Source of the DNA: Oryza sativa Japonica Group
Taxonomy: Eukaryota > Streptophyta > Magnoliopsida > Poales > Poaceae
Assembly: GCF_034140825.1 (NCBI RefSeq)
Contig: NC_089039.1
Span: 3,308,001-3,372,000, forward strand
Reading direction: 5' to 3'
Length of the DNA stretch: 64,000 nucleotides
Shown: in pieces, positions 24,498-36,900 of the stretch
Layout of the letters: every line of letters begins with the position of its first letter
How positions within the stretch are numbered: position 1 is the stretch's first letter
Translations under genes and position numbers: made by a program
The notes under the pieces: generated by a model
Databases searched by the model: none
Told to the model about the DNA's origin: nothing
Seen by the model: only the letters and a program-made list of their open reading frames with translations

Positions 24498-27400
24498 CTA
24501 GGCTGCAACTGGTTCATTTACAGAATGAGAAACACCCGAATTAACCTGTTGGGAAGGAAAAAAAAAAGAATAGCTTGCAGCTGTTCAGAAATGTGGTCAA
24601 GGATTCTAAACACAAGAGAAAAATGGAGCGCTGAAGTGTACCTTGGCTGCTTTAAAGAGTTCGTCCAGCACCTCGGACAATGTTGGGTGTGCATGAACAG
24701 CAAACTTGATGTCCTGCGTGGTGGGAGTGATCATGTCAAATTCAAGTTATACTGCTGAAAGGCTAACAAAGACGAACCAAGTGAAGAAAAATAATATCAT
24801 TATACTCACTTGCAACCGAGTTCCTAGGGCAATGGCATTTGATGCCTCGTGGATGAGGTCAGCAGCGTGCAAACCCAAAATGTGCACACCAAGAATTTCT
24901 CCAGTGTCAGGCCGGTAAATCAACTGCAGAAAGGAACATACAATTGTCAAGCCCAAAGTATGTCACTGAATGAAGCCATGCAAGACAGCAATACCCAGGT
25001 GCCAATTTGGAGACAAGACAACACAACTGATAGAAATAACCCTGCAAGGAAAAAAAACTGATAGAAATAAGTGGCACAAACTAAAAACATGTATACCTTA
25101 GCAAGTCCATCTCCTTCATTTTCTGCCAATGCTTTTGTATTAGCCTTAAAGCTGGTCTTAACAACACTTATCTCAAATCCTTCTTTATCAGCTTTTTCTC
25201 TGGCTTGTGGCTGCAATATTTATTGATAACACTTGGTCAAGGAAATCATAAAGATTGCATGGTTTAGATCCCCTTCAAGAAGCAATGGATACATACCAAA
25301 TACAGTAAAAGGATAACGAATTGGTTACGTCAAGGAAAAGACAAAATATCAAGACAGAAAATATAAGACTAAATATCAAGACAGAAAATATAACAGAAGT
25401 AGATGAAGAAGTAACGCATAAACAGGGCAGACTAAAGAAAGCTATATGGGATTACACCCGACTTACCTCTGTAAGCCCAACCATACTAATCTCTGGATGA
25501 GTGAAGCAAGCAGCGGGGATGCTTAAATGATTTAGGATGTGGTCCCTCCCAGAGATTTGTTCGACAACTACATTTTCATAGGAATTACTTATCAGGCAAC
25601 TATACGATAAGCAACATAGGAGCGATAGAAGAAGATGAAATCTAAACAGATTTGCAATGTACCAGAGATTCCCTGTGCACTGGCAGCATGAGCAAGCATG
25701 AGTTTACCATTGGCATCTCCAATGCAATATAAGTTCGGAACCTACAAATAAAAATGCATGGCATGTTAGATCCCATACAAGCCAGGAAGAGGATTATTCT
25801 GAACAAAGCATGGTAATTCATTTGTTTCAACATACCACATTGCCATCTGCATCCATGACTCGCATTCGCTCATCAACAGGAATAAAACCACGCTGTGTAA
25901 CAACATTGATCTGAAGAAAAAAAGGGTCCGATTCACTATGCTTGAAACTTAACTGTAGGAAATGTTCTGACAGCAAACAGTTTCAACCTTCAGGTACTTA
26001 CATTTTCCAAGCCAAGTCCTTTTGTGAATGGTGCCCGTCCTGTGGCTATAAGGGCTGCATCCACCTAGAGCCACATTTTAGATCTTCCACATAAGCCATT
26101 ATGGAGAAATAAAAACTATGTTTATAGTATCAACTTACTACAGATGAACTAAACAACAATAAGTTACATAGAAAAGAGACAACTGTCCATACATTTGATA
26201 ATCAGTAAGTCATATAGCTATAGGAGTATATGAAGAGTGAAGTATCTTAACAAAAAGTTGGCTAGTAAAACTGCAATTGGAGATACTATGTACAAGGACT
26301 GAAAGATTGTTTAAATGTAGTTTTTACCTCGAGGGTTTCTTTGTGTTCCTTTGTTTTTGCATCAATGAGCTCAATCTGCACAGGTTTTCCATCCTTTGCT
26401 GGAGTAATCTAGAAAAAATCATCAACAATTTTAACATAGAGATGATGAAATGTGTCTGCGGTATGAAGAAAGCTAAGGTAGAAGGTCTAGTTAACCTTGC
26501 TTGCAAAAACACCAGTGTGATAGTCTATATTCCGAGGGTTGATAAGGACTCTCTGGGCTAATTTTGCAATTTCAGGATCAAAACCAGGCATTAGCTGGTC
26601 AAGAGCTTCAACAAAAGTAACCTGAAGAATGAAAACTGTCAATTCAGGGGGCATGTGAAAACAAAAATCAGCATGCAGTGATACAATACTACTGTAATAG
26701 AATCATTTGTGTAAGTTGAAAACAGTGTAGTCAAATTTGCATCCAATCAAATAACAGGGTGGACCTCACTGGTCACTATATGCAAAGCAAAAAGGATAAC
26801 ATATCCAGATAACTACAGATGCAATTTTTCCAGTTATACCCATTGTAGAACCATGTTTCTGCAATAATTGCATGATTCCATGCTCACTGTATGATTCTCT
26901 AAGCCATATCCTTGAATTTATTCACAGCAAGAACTTTCATGTACCTCACTTCCAAGAGCTGTATATACATCACTGAATTCAAGCCCAATGTATCCACTTC
27001 CAACGATTGCTATCCAGTCCGGGACAGACTCAAGTTTTAGTGCATGATCACTGGTAAAAACAGTTTTCCCTGCACAAAAGTTGCCCAGCAGGCTTCTGTA
27101 AGAACAATAGGTATAACAAGAAATGGTAGGCAACACATTTGGGTCTGCAAACCCAATTGTGCTAATCTTCCATGTCATTCAGCTGTAGGACATAATGTAA
27201 TAATGGTAATGTGTCTCCTCTATGCTGAGATTATAACATCAAAAGATGGAAGCAGTAGCAGAAGGGCACAAAGATCATGTGGCTTCCAAGATCGAATGCT
27301 TTCTATCGGGATCTCTAAGATATCCAAATACAGACACACATTTAAGGTTATTCAGGCATAACAAATAGTAAATTATGTTTTATCTATTGCCACTAGTGAT

Positions 27401-30368
27401 TCTAGAAGTCTAAAACTAATAAAACATGTGTGGCTTTATTATGCTAGTTATGGCACATGCCGCAAGTTGCAACAAAATGGGTTTTATTAACCAAAATAAA
27501 TACCAACAGTCATGGACAATTAGAAAAACATTTAAGTATGTAAATTGTAATAAGGAAAACTTGTTTCAGAATAAGCTACCACAAAGCTTGTATATACAAA
27601 ACAATTCAGTAATCACATGGCACACAGCTAAGACTATGGTCACTACAACTGAGCTAGAAGTACATGCTTCTTTCAGCATTTGATCACTTGCTTCAATGTT
27701 CAGTCTGGAAACTAGAGCTAACTAAATGAGATGCATGATCCATCAAGAGAAGAAAAGGTAGTACTTACCATCAACCTCTATGCCCTTGGGAACAAAAGGA
27801 ACTGATCCAGTAGCAATGATGATATTCCTTGCAGTGATTTCTTTGTCTGGAAAACCAACTTTTCCATACCGTACCTTTTGTTTTCCCTGATCAAATCATG
27901 ATAGGAATAGATTAATGTCGGCAATCCTCTATTATGTCATATTTCGCAGATGAGATATTCCTGTATGCATTTTCTACCACAAGATATGATTGTTGTCAAG
28001 TTCAAAGAATAGGTCAGCTTATTCCATCAGCGACTGAATTGGCCACATCAAATAGTAACATGATACATCTAGTAGTGATGTATGTACATTTTAATGGCTC
28101 ATAACTAAGAGAACCAATAAACTTGCTGCTTTCCACAAGAAATTACTGCTAATTTAGTATATATGTCAATTCTTGAACCATAACAAAACATGGGGCACAT
28201 AAATGCACTTCCAGCTATAACTTGGTAACATTTGAATAGACTTGATTGTAGGACACACCGACATTGATATGCAACCAAAAGCTAAGCATCTACAATTCAA
28301 CAAAGTGCTATCCGTAAGGATTTAACTCAGTGGTTTACATATAACATGTATATAAGTCAAGAGAAATATTAACATCTGTTCTTGCCCAAAAATGAGAATG
28401 TAACACTCATGTGCATAACTCATGATTGTACATGACAGTGAAGTTATGGTCTTATGGATGACTTACAACAATTGCACCAAAACCACTCAATATATCCACT
28501 CCCAGAGCTTTCATTGAATTAGTCAAGTTGCTTCGGATTTTAGAGGCGAGATTGTTTGCATGATCAGCAACAGCTTGTCTGTCATATCCAGGGGATGAAA
28601 CCTGTTGTACAGAGAATGGGCTTAATGATTTATGCAGGACACAATGCAACACACAAGAATGAGAAAACAGCCGATGCCCAAAGGCCACAGGTAATAGGCC
28701 TAGTAACTGGTGACATTAAATTTTGGACAATCTCACAAAACACAGAGATACAGACTCATAGACATATAGCAAACCTGATGCATTGTGAGTAAGAAACAAG
28801 GTAAGCTCCATAGAGTTGACATAGACATCAATTTCAGGACACAAATGATAAACATGAAAACAGGAACCTCGCACGCTTTACACTCCCTGTGTCAGTACCT
28901 ATTTTGTGAACCAGCTTTAATGGACTGGTCGTACCTAAAAGAAATTGACTAAAAAATACTGTAGAACACAAATCTTTTAAAAGTCCACTCATTTGTCAAT
29001 TGTTATGTGAACTATTTTCAAGTTTCAACACATCAAACAAAGAGGCTAATGCAGTAATTCATCCAAACAAAATACCTGTAGACCCAATGACTTCATGTGA
29101 TGTTCATCATGAAGCTCCCTCATGCGACCGCTGACAGCAAGAAGTGCTTTTGATGGGACACAACCTCTGTTTACACAAGTCCCACCTACAACATCTCCCT
29201 CAATAATTGCAGTTTTCAAACCCTGCACAAATTTGGGCCAGTTAACACTTAACACATTGAGACAGCAGTAGTGGACTAGTAATAACGAACAGGTTATTAC
29301 ATTTATAACTCTGCAATCTTATTTGCGTTATATGCTACAGAAAAGCCTTGGATTGTAAACAAAAAAGTGTGTGCATTTTTGTATGTTGGCCTGTCGGATA
29401 TATCAACAAAGAAGTAACATATCAAGTAAGCCAATAATCCAACTAAACTGCTACTGCTTGGCACTTGGCAGGCTCCAACAGGGCCAAAGTGTGCCAACAT
29501 TGAAATTTGTAAATAGATAACCACCAGAACAACCGAGTTGTCACTATTTTGCTGGTGCTGCATTCAAGATAGAGTTGGTTTACAAATGCGTTGAGTTGCA
29601 CATTATATATTCTTTACCTCTACGATCATCAATCCATCAAGACAAAAAAAAATATTTCAACTAGAAAGGAAGATTTTCTAGTTTCATAGTGATAGTCTCA
29701 GCATAAATTTAATAGACTATCAGCGCACTGCAATGGACTAACCACTGAAGTCCCAAAGCAAAGCTCAAGATAGCACTCAATTTAAACAGTTTACCTGTGC
29801 TAGCACCAAATTACTTACTAACAAAAACCTCCAGTTACCATTTCGCAGTGTAAATTTCAACAAAGCATGAGCTCTAGCGAAGTAGTTCATTTGAAATTTT
29901 GAATTCAGCTAAGTACTTAAGTTCGCAGCTCCATAATACCGGAAATCCCATAGATCATTCTATACAGTCATCAGTTCAAATGTCAATAGATCACGGGTAC
30001 AGCGCCGCCGACGAGAAACGGCTAGAGCTCTACACCGAACAGTAAACATGGTCCGCACTTACCTCCTCGACAGCGTGGAGCGCCGCGCCGTGCCCACCAA
30101 CGCCGGCGCCGATGATGACGAGGTCGTAGTCGAACCCGCCGCTCCCCGCCACGCCGTTCTCCGCGGCCGCCCTCGCCGCCACCGCCGCCCGCCTCACCGC
30201 CGCCCCCTGCGAGATCCGCAGCGAGCGGAGCGCCACCGCCTCGCCCCCGAGCCCGCACACCCTGATCCCGCATGGCCCCCGCGCGGATCTGGCTCCCCCG
30301 CCGGCGCCGCCGCCGACCACCCACGCCGGGGCCGAGGCGCACGCCGCCGCCGCCGCCGCGGAGTTCAT
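24498..30368 (-). CDS. LPD1: Dihydrolipoamide dehydrogenase (E3), plastid type
   Basis: FAD enzyme that reoxidises the lipoyl group of the plastid pyruvate dehydrogenase complex, making NADH and supporting fatty acid synthesis. Fifteen exons (minus): 30368-30063, 29222-29076, 28601-28467, 27886-27769, 27069-26945, 26621-26496, 26408-26328, 26064-26002, 25910-25836, 25741-25663, 25567-25467, 25210-25097, 24923-24810, 24713-24642, 24545-24498; 567 residues. An Ala/Arg-rich transit peptide covers about 1-75. The FAD motif [13 protein letters not shown], redox-active disulfide [13 protein letters not shown] (Cys118, Cys123), NAD-site [14 protein letters not shown] and catalytic HPTLSE (His537, Glu542) are intact. 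The upstream in-frame codon at 30377 is GTG, so ATG 30368 is used. The plastid rather than mitochondrial form is inferred from the leader and the AAKVNSG-type tail. Confidence 0.95.
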
Positions 30369-30658
30369 CGCCCTCACGACGAACGCAAGAGGAGGGGAGA
30401 AGAGAAGCCGGAGTCGCGAGGGGAATGGGAGGCGGCGGCGGAGGAGGCGAGGCGAGGTGGGGGGCAGAAGGAGAGCGAGGCGGCGGGCGGGGGGTTTATG
30501 GGAGCGAGGGGGCGGAGAATTCGAAGCTGTGGCGCCTAGGCGGGGGCGGAGGGAAGGAGGGGAGTGGGGGTGGGGGCCACCTGTCAGTTAGGGGGGGGGA
30601 TGCGGGCATGGGTTTGAGTGGGTTTTGACGAATTTTGTCTAAATTATAAAAAATAATA

Positions 30659-30879
30659 CTCCCTCCGTTCTAAATATTTGATGTTGTTGATTTTTTTAAA
30701 TATGTTTGACCGTTCGTCTTATTCAAAAAATTTAAGTAATTATTAATTCTTTTCCTATCATTTGATATACTTATATGTATATATATAGTTTTACATATTT
30801 CACAAAAGTTTTTAATAAGACGAACGGTCAAACATGTGCTAAAAAGTCAATGGTGTTATATATTTAGAAAACGAGGGAG
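30659..30879. mobile_element. Stowaway MITE (221 bp)
   Basis: The left end CTCCCTCCGTTCTAAATATT and the reverse complement of the right end (CTCCCTCGTTTTCTAAATAT) are flanked by TA at 30657-30658 and 30880-30881. The inner inverted repeat TTTGACCGTTCGTCTTATT pairs with AATAAGACGAACGGTCAAA. Confidence 0.92.
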
Positions 30880-31015
30880 TACCTAGAAGTATAACTTATA
30901 CTATATTGCAACAACATTTATACGATGAATTACATCATGTTCTAAACTACAACTCTAAATTACAAATTCCCCGTTGTTAGTTAGCACACAACTTAAAGTG
31001 CTAAAGGGTGCTCTT

Positions 31016-31140
31016 TTAAAATATATATATGTATAAAAGTTTCTTTAAAAAATTACACAAATATATTTATTAATCATTAATACTTGATTAATCATACCTA
31101 ATGACTTTTCTCATTTTGTGTGCTAAAAAATCCAACTGGT
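31016..31140. repeat. Copy A of a dispersed family with TTAATCAT..CTAATGA..TTTTGTGTGC core
   Basis: The segment TATAAAAGTTTCTTTAAAAA, then TTGATTAATCATACCTAATGA, then CTTTTCTCATTTTGTGTGCT matches sequences at 33055-33133, 45791-46024 (inverted) and 49198-49485. It is probably the end region of one non-autonomous DNA transposon family. Confidence 0.6.
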
Positions 31141-31477
31141 GCTATACAGAACACAGCCTTGGAAAACTCATATATGTGTTTTTCCTATGCTTGTAGTAGA
31201 TGAAAGAAAAATGGGTTAATGATGTAATTTTATGAAACTATTAGGTCATAATACTCGTGGTTACGTGCAACAAGCCAAGCCTCGTGGTTTTTGGCAATTT
31301 GGACATAATACCATTATTTTTTAATAAAAATACTCAATAAACAAATATGTGTCTTCATAACACATATGACGATAGTTCTTATGTATGTTTGAACTTCAAT
31401 TTAAGAGAATGTGGAGGATACTTTGTCTGTGTTTATTTAATATGGATGAAAAGGCATAACATGTATACTACGCTTTA

Positions 31478-31705
31478 CTCTCTTCGTTCCATAATATAAT
31501 AACTTATAGCACTTAAAATTTATCCTATAATATAACAACTTTTTCACTAATATTGTCTTCCCAACCAATCATAACTCCTCGCTATTCACTTTTCTCACAT
31601 ACATCCACTTCCCTACGAATCACAACTTATCCCTATTTGATTTCATATATTTTCTTAGTAACTATGTCCAACTCTAAATTTTTTTATATTATGGGATGAA
31701 GGTAG
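31478..31705. mobile_element. Stowaway MITE (228 bp)
   Basis: CTCTCTTCGTTCCATAATAT and the reverse complement of the right end (CTACCTTCATCCCATAATAT) are flanked by TA (31476-31477, 31706-31707). An internal repeat of the TATAATATAACAACTT motif follows the left end. Confidence 0.85.
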
Positions 31706-33054
31706 TATTCTCTATTTTTATATGGTAAATACCTAACTTACGTTAACTTTTAAAGCAATTATACATCGAATGTTCAATTAAACTTGTAGTGCTAACACAC
31801 AAGAATTTTGCTAAACATCAAAACTGAACCTATTAGCAGCTAATTGTCCAATTTACCGTAAACAACATTAAATATTACATCGACATTTATTGCAGTCGTG
31901 ATCCTCTCTAGCAAGAATATAATAGGGTGTGTGGGTTGCTAACATGAAACCATTGTCTTAGGGAAAGTAATGGTTCGTAATAGGAGGATTCTAAATATAA
32001 TCTTTGTTTACATTTTGGCTTGTAAATCGGGGATCCCAATCAACGGTTGGGTAGAGGAACCTCTCAAATTTATTATTAGTTTGCTCTCAGGTGATGAAAT
32101 TTTATTTGCAAATTAATAAAGTGCGCCATAAAATGATTTAGTGTAAGAAAAAGGGAAGAAAATTAGTATTATAAAAATCTAGATCGGTTGATCGCTGACT
32201 AGTAAGTAGGACTAGCCTAGTCAACTATGAATTCTACCTAATGTTCATGCTTTTGTTTATGATAGGCTAGTGACTAAAGAAATCCACTTCTCTTTACCTT
32301 TTCGAGAAAAGTAAGATCAGTTTGTTTACTGCAGCTAAATAATTCTACAGATGAAATCTTGCAATGGGAACCAGCTTTGCATCCCACGAAGTCTACTCTC
32401 TAACCAAATATCCTTTCATTGACTAACATCAAATGATTCTACTGATAATCACTCATCTAAATGAAGTCCAATCTCTTATTTCGACAAGTCCAATATATCT
32501 TATATTTCGACTATAGATAAAAAAAATTATAGAAACCTTTTTTCTATAGTTTTTTATAATTTGAAAGTCTCACTATTTTACTATGCGCATACGGAAAAAA
32601 TATCATAGATATGCATGATTTATAATGCACCGAGTAGTACAACCTAAATATTCTCACGCACTCCTTGTTTTTTTCCTTAAAGGTGCTTGAGTGCTCATAT
32701 TTCATTACGGTCAATCTGTTTACATTATAGATAAAAATCTATCATTTAATTGTGGAAAGACTCAATGCTACGACATGATTTAATTACAAAAAGTCATTAC
32801 TCTCATCAAAGGATAAAAAATGCTGATACCACAAAATCAAGTTGACATGTCCAAAAAAAAAGTCATGCATAAAAAACACTAACCATAAAAATAAAATAGC
32901 TATGTTATCAAGCCGGTGAACTTCATCGTATGCCAAGGTTTTAAAGCGCATATGGATTCAACAGAACTCTTGACAATTAGTTGGGATATTACAAGCGAAT
33001 AGATTAAATATTAGAAGGTTGAAAAGTTGATTGAAGAGCATTAAACTTAAACCT

Positions 33055-33133
33055 TAGATAAATCAATTTATTAATTTTATAACCATTAATATTTAATTAA
33101 TCATATGCTAATGATATTTTTCGTTTCGTGTGC
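33055..33133. repeat. Copy B of the dispersed TTAATCAT..CTAATGA family
   Basis: It carries TTTAATTAATCATATGCTAATG followed by a TTTCGTTTCGTGTGCG tail, closely similar to copy A and to the right part of copy D. Confidence 0.55.
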
Positions 33134-33184
33134 GCGGAAAATCTCCCTCCAACTCGAACATCAATAAACAAATGAGACCAAGGA

Positions 33185-33330
33185 GTTGCACTAGCGCATC
33201 TGGTTGGTTCACCGTGGTTCGAACCGGTCGGCGCGAGTTTGACTCCCACATTTTCACGTTGCCTCACCGAGGTTTTTCCCGGCTCCCAGGGATCACGTTT
33301 AGGTGGTTCTACTAGGGAATATGGTTCACA
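33185..33330 (+). mobile_element. tRNA-related SINE-like fragment
   Basis: TAGCGCATCTGGTTGG resembles a pol III A box, and GAGTTTGACTCCC about 45 bp later resembles a B box. No poly(T/A) tail or flanking duplication was identified, so this is a tentative call. Confidence 0.35.
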
Positions 33331-33746
33331 CACGCATGTGCATTCAATGGGACTATACGTTTCCCGTGCAATGGGACCTAGTACCTCCAATCTCAACCCT
33401 ATCGTATATTAGGATGCACACACGCGTGTTGTGGTGTGTGTTTGTGTGAGTTCTAAATTGTACCCCCTCAAAAGAGAAACAAACAAGTGGGCCCAGACGA
33501 ACTTTTGATGGTGTACGCGTAGCAAAAAGACCACACCACGTAAAATATCCAAACTGCCGTGTCCATCGTTTTCCTTCTCCCACCCCCCGCAATTCCTTTT
33601 TTCCCCCCTCCATTCCGCAAGCGAACAAAACACACACACACAACAAAAGAAAAGAAAAGAAAAACTCGAGGGGGCCAAACGAGAAAAAAAAATAGACGCA
33701 GAGGAGAAAGCCGCGAAGCGAGAAGAGAGAGAGAAGGGAGGAGAGC

Positions 33747-33862
33747 TCGCTCGCTCGCTCGCTCGTGCTCGTCAATGGCGGGTAGGGTTTCGCCGCTGCC
33801 CTCCTCCTCCTCCCGCTGCTAGACCTCGCCCTCGCCCTCGCCCTCGCCCTCGCCGCCGCCGC
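33747..33862 (+). repeat. GCTC and CGCCCT microsatellites in the PP4R3 leader
   Basis: A run of GCTC units (about 33747-33767) and a run of CGCCCT units (about 33829-33853) flank and overlap the upstream ORF. Both are in the presumed 5' UTR. Confidence 0.75.
33775..33822 (+). other. Upstream ORF (15 codons) in the PP4R3 5' leader
   Basis: ATG at 33775 opens MAGRVSPLPSSSSRC and stops at 33820-33822, 110 bases before the main start. The start context (GTCAATGGCG) is good for plants. If it lies in the mature leader, it would lower translation of the main frame. Confidence 0.5.
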
Positions 33863-33932
33863 CCCCCGATCCCCGAGTCCGCCCCGATTTCCATCCTTCC
33901 CCGGCGGTGAGGCAGGCCTAGGGCGGGCGACG

Positions 33933-36900
33933 ATGGGGGAGGAGGAGCAGGGGCCCCGGAGGAAGCAGGCGGGGCCGGACGACGCGGTGCAGATCAGCAT
34001 GCAGGTGAGCTTCTCCCTCCCCCTCCCAGTCCCCGCATATCTCTCCCCCCTGTTAGAAGGATCTAGAAGGTTCGCCGATGATGGGCGATGCAGGGCCGGT
34101 AGATCCCACTCGCGGCGGTATGTAGGCTTTCGTTTAGCGCCTTTGGTGGAAACTTCGCTTGGGAGTTTCGGGAATTCGACAAGGTTGCTCGCTCTGGTAG
34201 TGGTTGATTCGATATCCTGACCATGTGCAGGATTTGGGGAAGAGTGTGATTCATTGGGTTTTTTTTTTTTTTTTGGGGGGGGGGATTTCTGGTTGAATTG
34301 TGAGGGGAATGTCTCGTTGTGTGCTGTGGAGCTTACTATTTCAGGTGCCGATCACCTGATCCCTTTCTAATCATCACTCGTAGATCACGGTTAGCAACTC
34401 CATTCTAACAGGGAGTAGAGCTTTTCCACCTGCTCCGCCTCATAAATGTAGATGCACTTTTCCACTTGCGTGGAGAACGGTGGAAGGCAGGTCTGGTGAA
34501 CTGTTTTGGCCTTTACTTTCTCCATAGGGTAGAAACAGATCGGGATAGCGGACATAAAACTATTGAAATCGAGTATGCTCTTTCTTTTTGTCAAAGCGGA
34601 ATCACAGAACAGAACTGACATGATAAGACAGAATGCAACAGAAACAAGGTATCACGTTTTGGTTGGGTTCAAGAGGAGTCATCAGCTTTTAGTTAATAAC
34701 CTCGAATTGTGTTTCACTCAGAACATTTTAGTTCCTGTTCGAACTTCAGAAAACTTCTTGACTATTATGCGAACAAGGATTTACACAAATCCCATGACTA
34801 CTTGGGTTTTCAGTTTTCACTCAGAAAACCTTCAGTTCCATTTTGAGCGCCAGTTAATTTTCACTATTCCCCGACAAATGATTTACACAAACCCCATAGG
34901 AAATGTTAGTAAAAAAAATTTGGTTTCCTCATATTAGATCTTGGATAGTTACTTGATAGTAACAAAATGGCATGTGTACATTCATTACTCCGTCCTATAA
35001 CAAAATGCCTTGAGCTAATTGATGTTTAGACCATACCATGTATAACTTGCCTATATTGCATGGAATTCCAGTTTTTTGTAATTATATGCTATATTATGTT
35101 ATGTTTTACCAGTAGCCATTTAGAATAAGGATTTTTTGGTCCATCCTACTTCAGGAAGACTATCTCAGTTATTTGTTTACTGTCCTACTGTATGATCTTA
35201 AACTAAAAACTTGCTGAAGCAATGTTTATCTATTATGCTATCTTACGTCTATATTAAGATATCAGCTTATCATATTTCGGTTAACAGGGAGGTAATTCTT
35301 GGTTAAGATCCAAAAGACTTAAAAATAATATTATTACACCATGCCATCTTTCCAGACAATAGCCCGAAAAGATGCTTTGCTTGCAACTGTTAATCTATTT
35401 AGTGTTGTCAATTACACCATACAGAGATACTTGTGAACAAGCCAATGATACAAGGCCCATGCCACAAAATCAATTCCAAGAATTGTACCTTTTCTGTGTG
35501 TATTTTTATTTTGTGATATACAGCATAAGCACTACTATTAACATTTGAAGAAAAATGTTCCAGCGAGTCAAAGTGTACCGATTGACTGATGATGGGAAGT
35601 GGGATGATCAGGGAACAGGGCATGTTACCATCGACTACATTGAGGTATAATTTTGTCTGAATATTGAGTTGAAACCTTATATCCTTTCCTATGCTGCAGT
35701 GATTTTCACTAAATATGGTTTCTCTGATGATACCCTCTTTTTATCTTCAAATCTTAGTTTCTCTATTGGACTGATATTTATAAATTTGTATAAAGTTTTT
35801 ATTGAATATCGATCGTGCTGTTTTCATCATTAATATGTTGAAGTTAATTATGTTTCCAGTTATTTGTGGGACAATATATTTTTGGCATTTAAGCTTATAC
35901 TGTTACACATGAGTGTGCTTTTTCAAAATGCTTCTCATGAAATTGGATAATCTGTTTTTATGGAAACACTGATCTTCATGTTCGCATTTAAGAACAAAAC
36001 AGAGATAATATTCTTATCACAGATAAAAGTAACACAGGAAGCAGCGTGTTAGAATGGCTGAACTACTTGTAGAGTGTGACACCAAGATTGCAGTTAAATT
36101 TTCAGTCTTAATCTCGGACTTGCCATTTAAGGTTCACCTTTTCAACCTTTATTTGACTTAGGGATCAAGAGAAATTGCTCTGACTGTTGTGGATGAAGAG
36201 GATAGTGACACGCTACTGCTTCATCACATTACATCTGATGATATATACAGGAAACAAGAAGGTGAAGTGGTGCAATGTCCTTCTTTTAAGATTGGCCATA
36301 CTCATTCTCCTAAGTCTTAATGTACTATCTTTACCATTTTTGTTGGAAGAAACAATCATCTCATGGAGGGATCCTGAAAAGGCACTAGAGTTAGCATTGA
36401 GTTTTCAAGAAGCTGCTGGATGTTCATACATATGGTGATTCAACTATAAATGGATTGTTTTACTATCATATTTCAAGTTTCTTATTCATGTCTGCTTAAA
36501 TTCTGATGGTTTTATGCAGGGAGAGTGTGTGTACCATACAACGAAATTTACAATTTAATGTCCTTGATGGTATTTTTTCTAACCTGTGTAGTTTTAGCCT
36601 GTTATTCTTGTGAGTTGCTTTTTACAGCATTTACTTTTTCTATATCCTACAGTTCAAGAAGCCGCTCCACCCGCAGCATTTGAATCTTTAGAAGCCTCTA
36701 GAAATCCACCTTTTCATGGTAGGTAACTACACATTCCCTTCTTCATGGAACTGTGTACATATGCATGATGTGCCCTCTTGAGAGTTATGTCACGGAGGGT
36801 TGTGCAACATTTGAAGGTTGATTGTATGATCTCTCTTTTGCATGGCTAGGATTTAATTTTTCCCCATTTCAACTTTAAAATCCCAATAACTCGGTTTAAT

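Larger units (their letters stand above)
30369..33774. other. Divergent spacer between lipoamide dehydrogenase and PP4R3
   Basis: GC-rich promoter DNA of the dehydrogenase (to about 30630) is followed by about 2.5 kb of AT-rich DNA. That part holds two Stowaway MITEs (30659-30879, 31478-31705), two fragments of a dispersed family (31016-31140, 33055-33133) and a SINE-like piece (33185-33330). PP4R3 promoter and 5' UTR sequence begin after about 33550. No gene is supported. Confidence 0.65.

Noticed and set aside
30369-30377. Start codons upstream of LPD1 (30377), H+-pyrophosphatase (50415) and NRPE7 (54424)
   Set aside because: These are GTG or TTG codons; the first true ATG in each case fits the family N-terminus.
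30048-30628. Plus-strand frames opposite the lipoamide dehydrogenase transit-peptide exon
   Set aside because: Composition-driven shadows; no similarity and no splice context.
30900-33500. Possible remnant LTR element in the long AT-rich spacer
   Set aside because: No paired long terminal repeats, primer-binding site or polyprotein motifs were found; the visible repeats are MITEs and small fragments.
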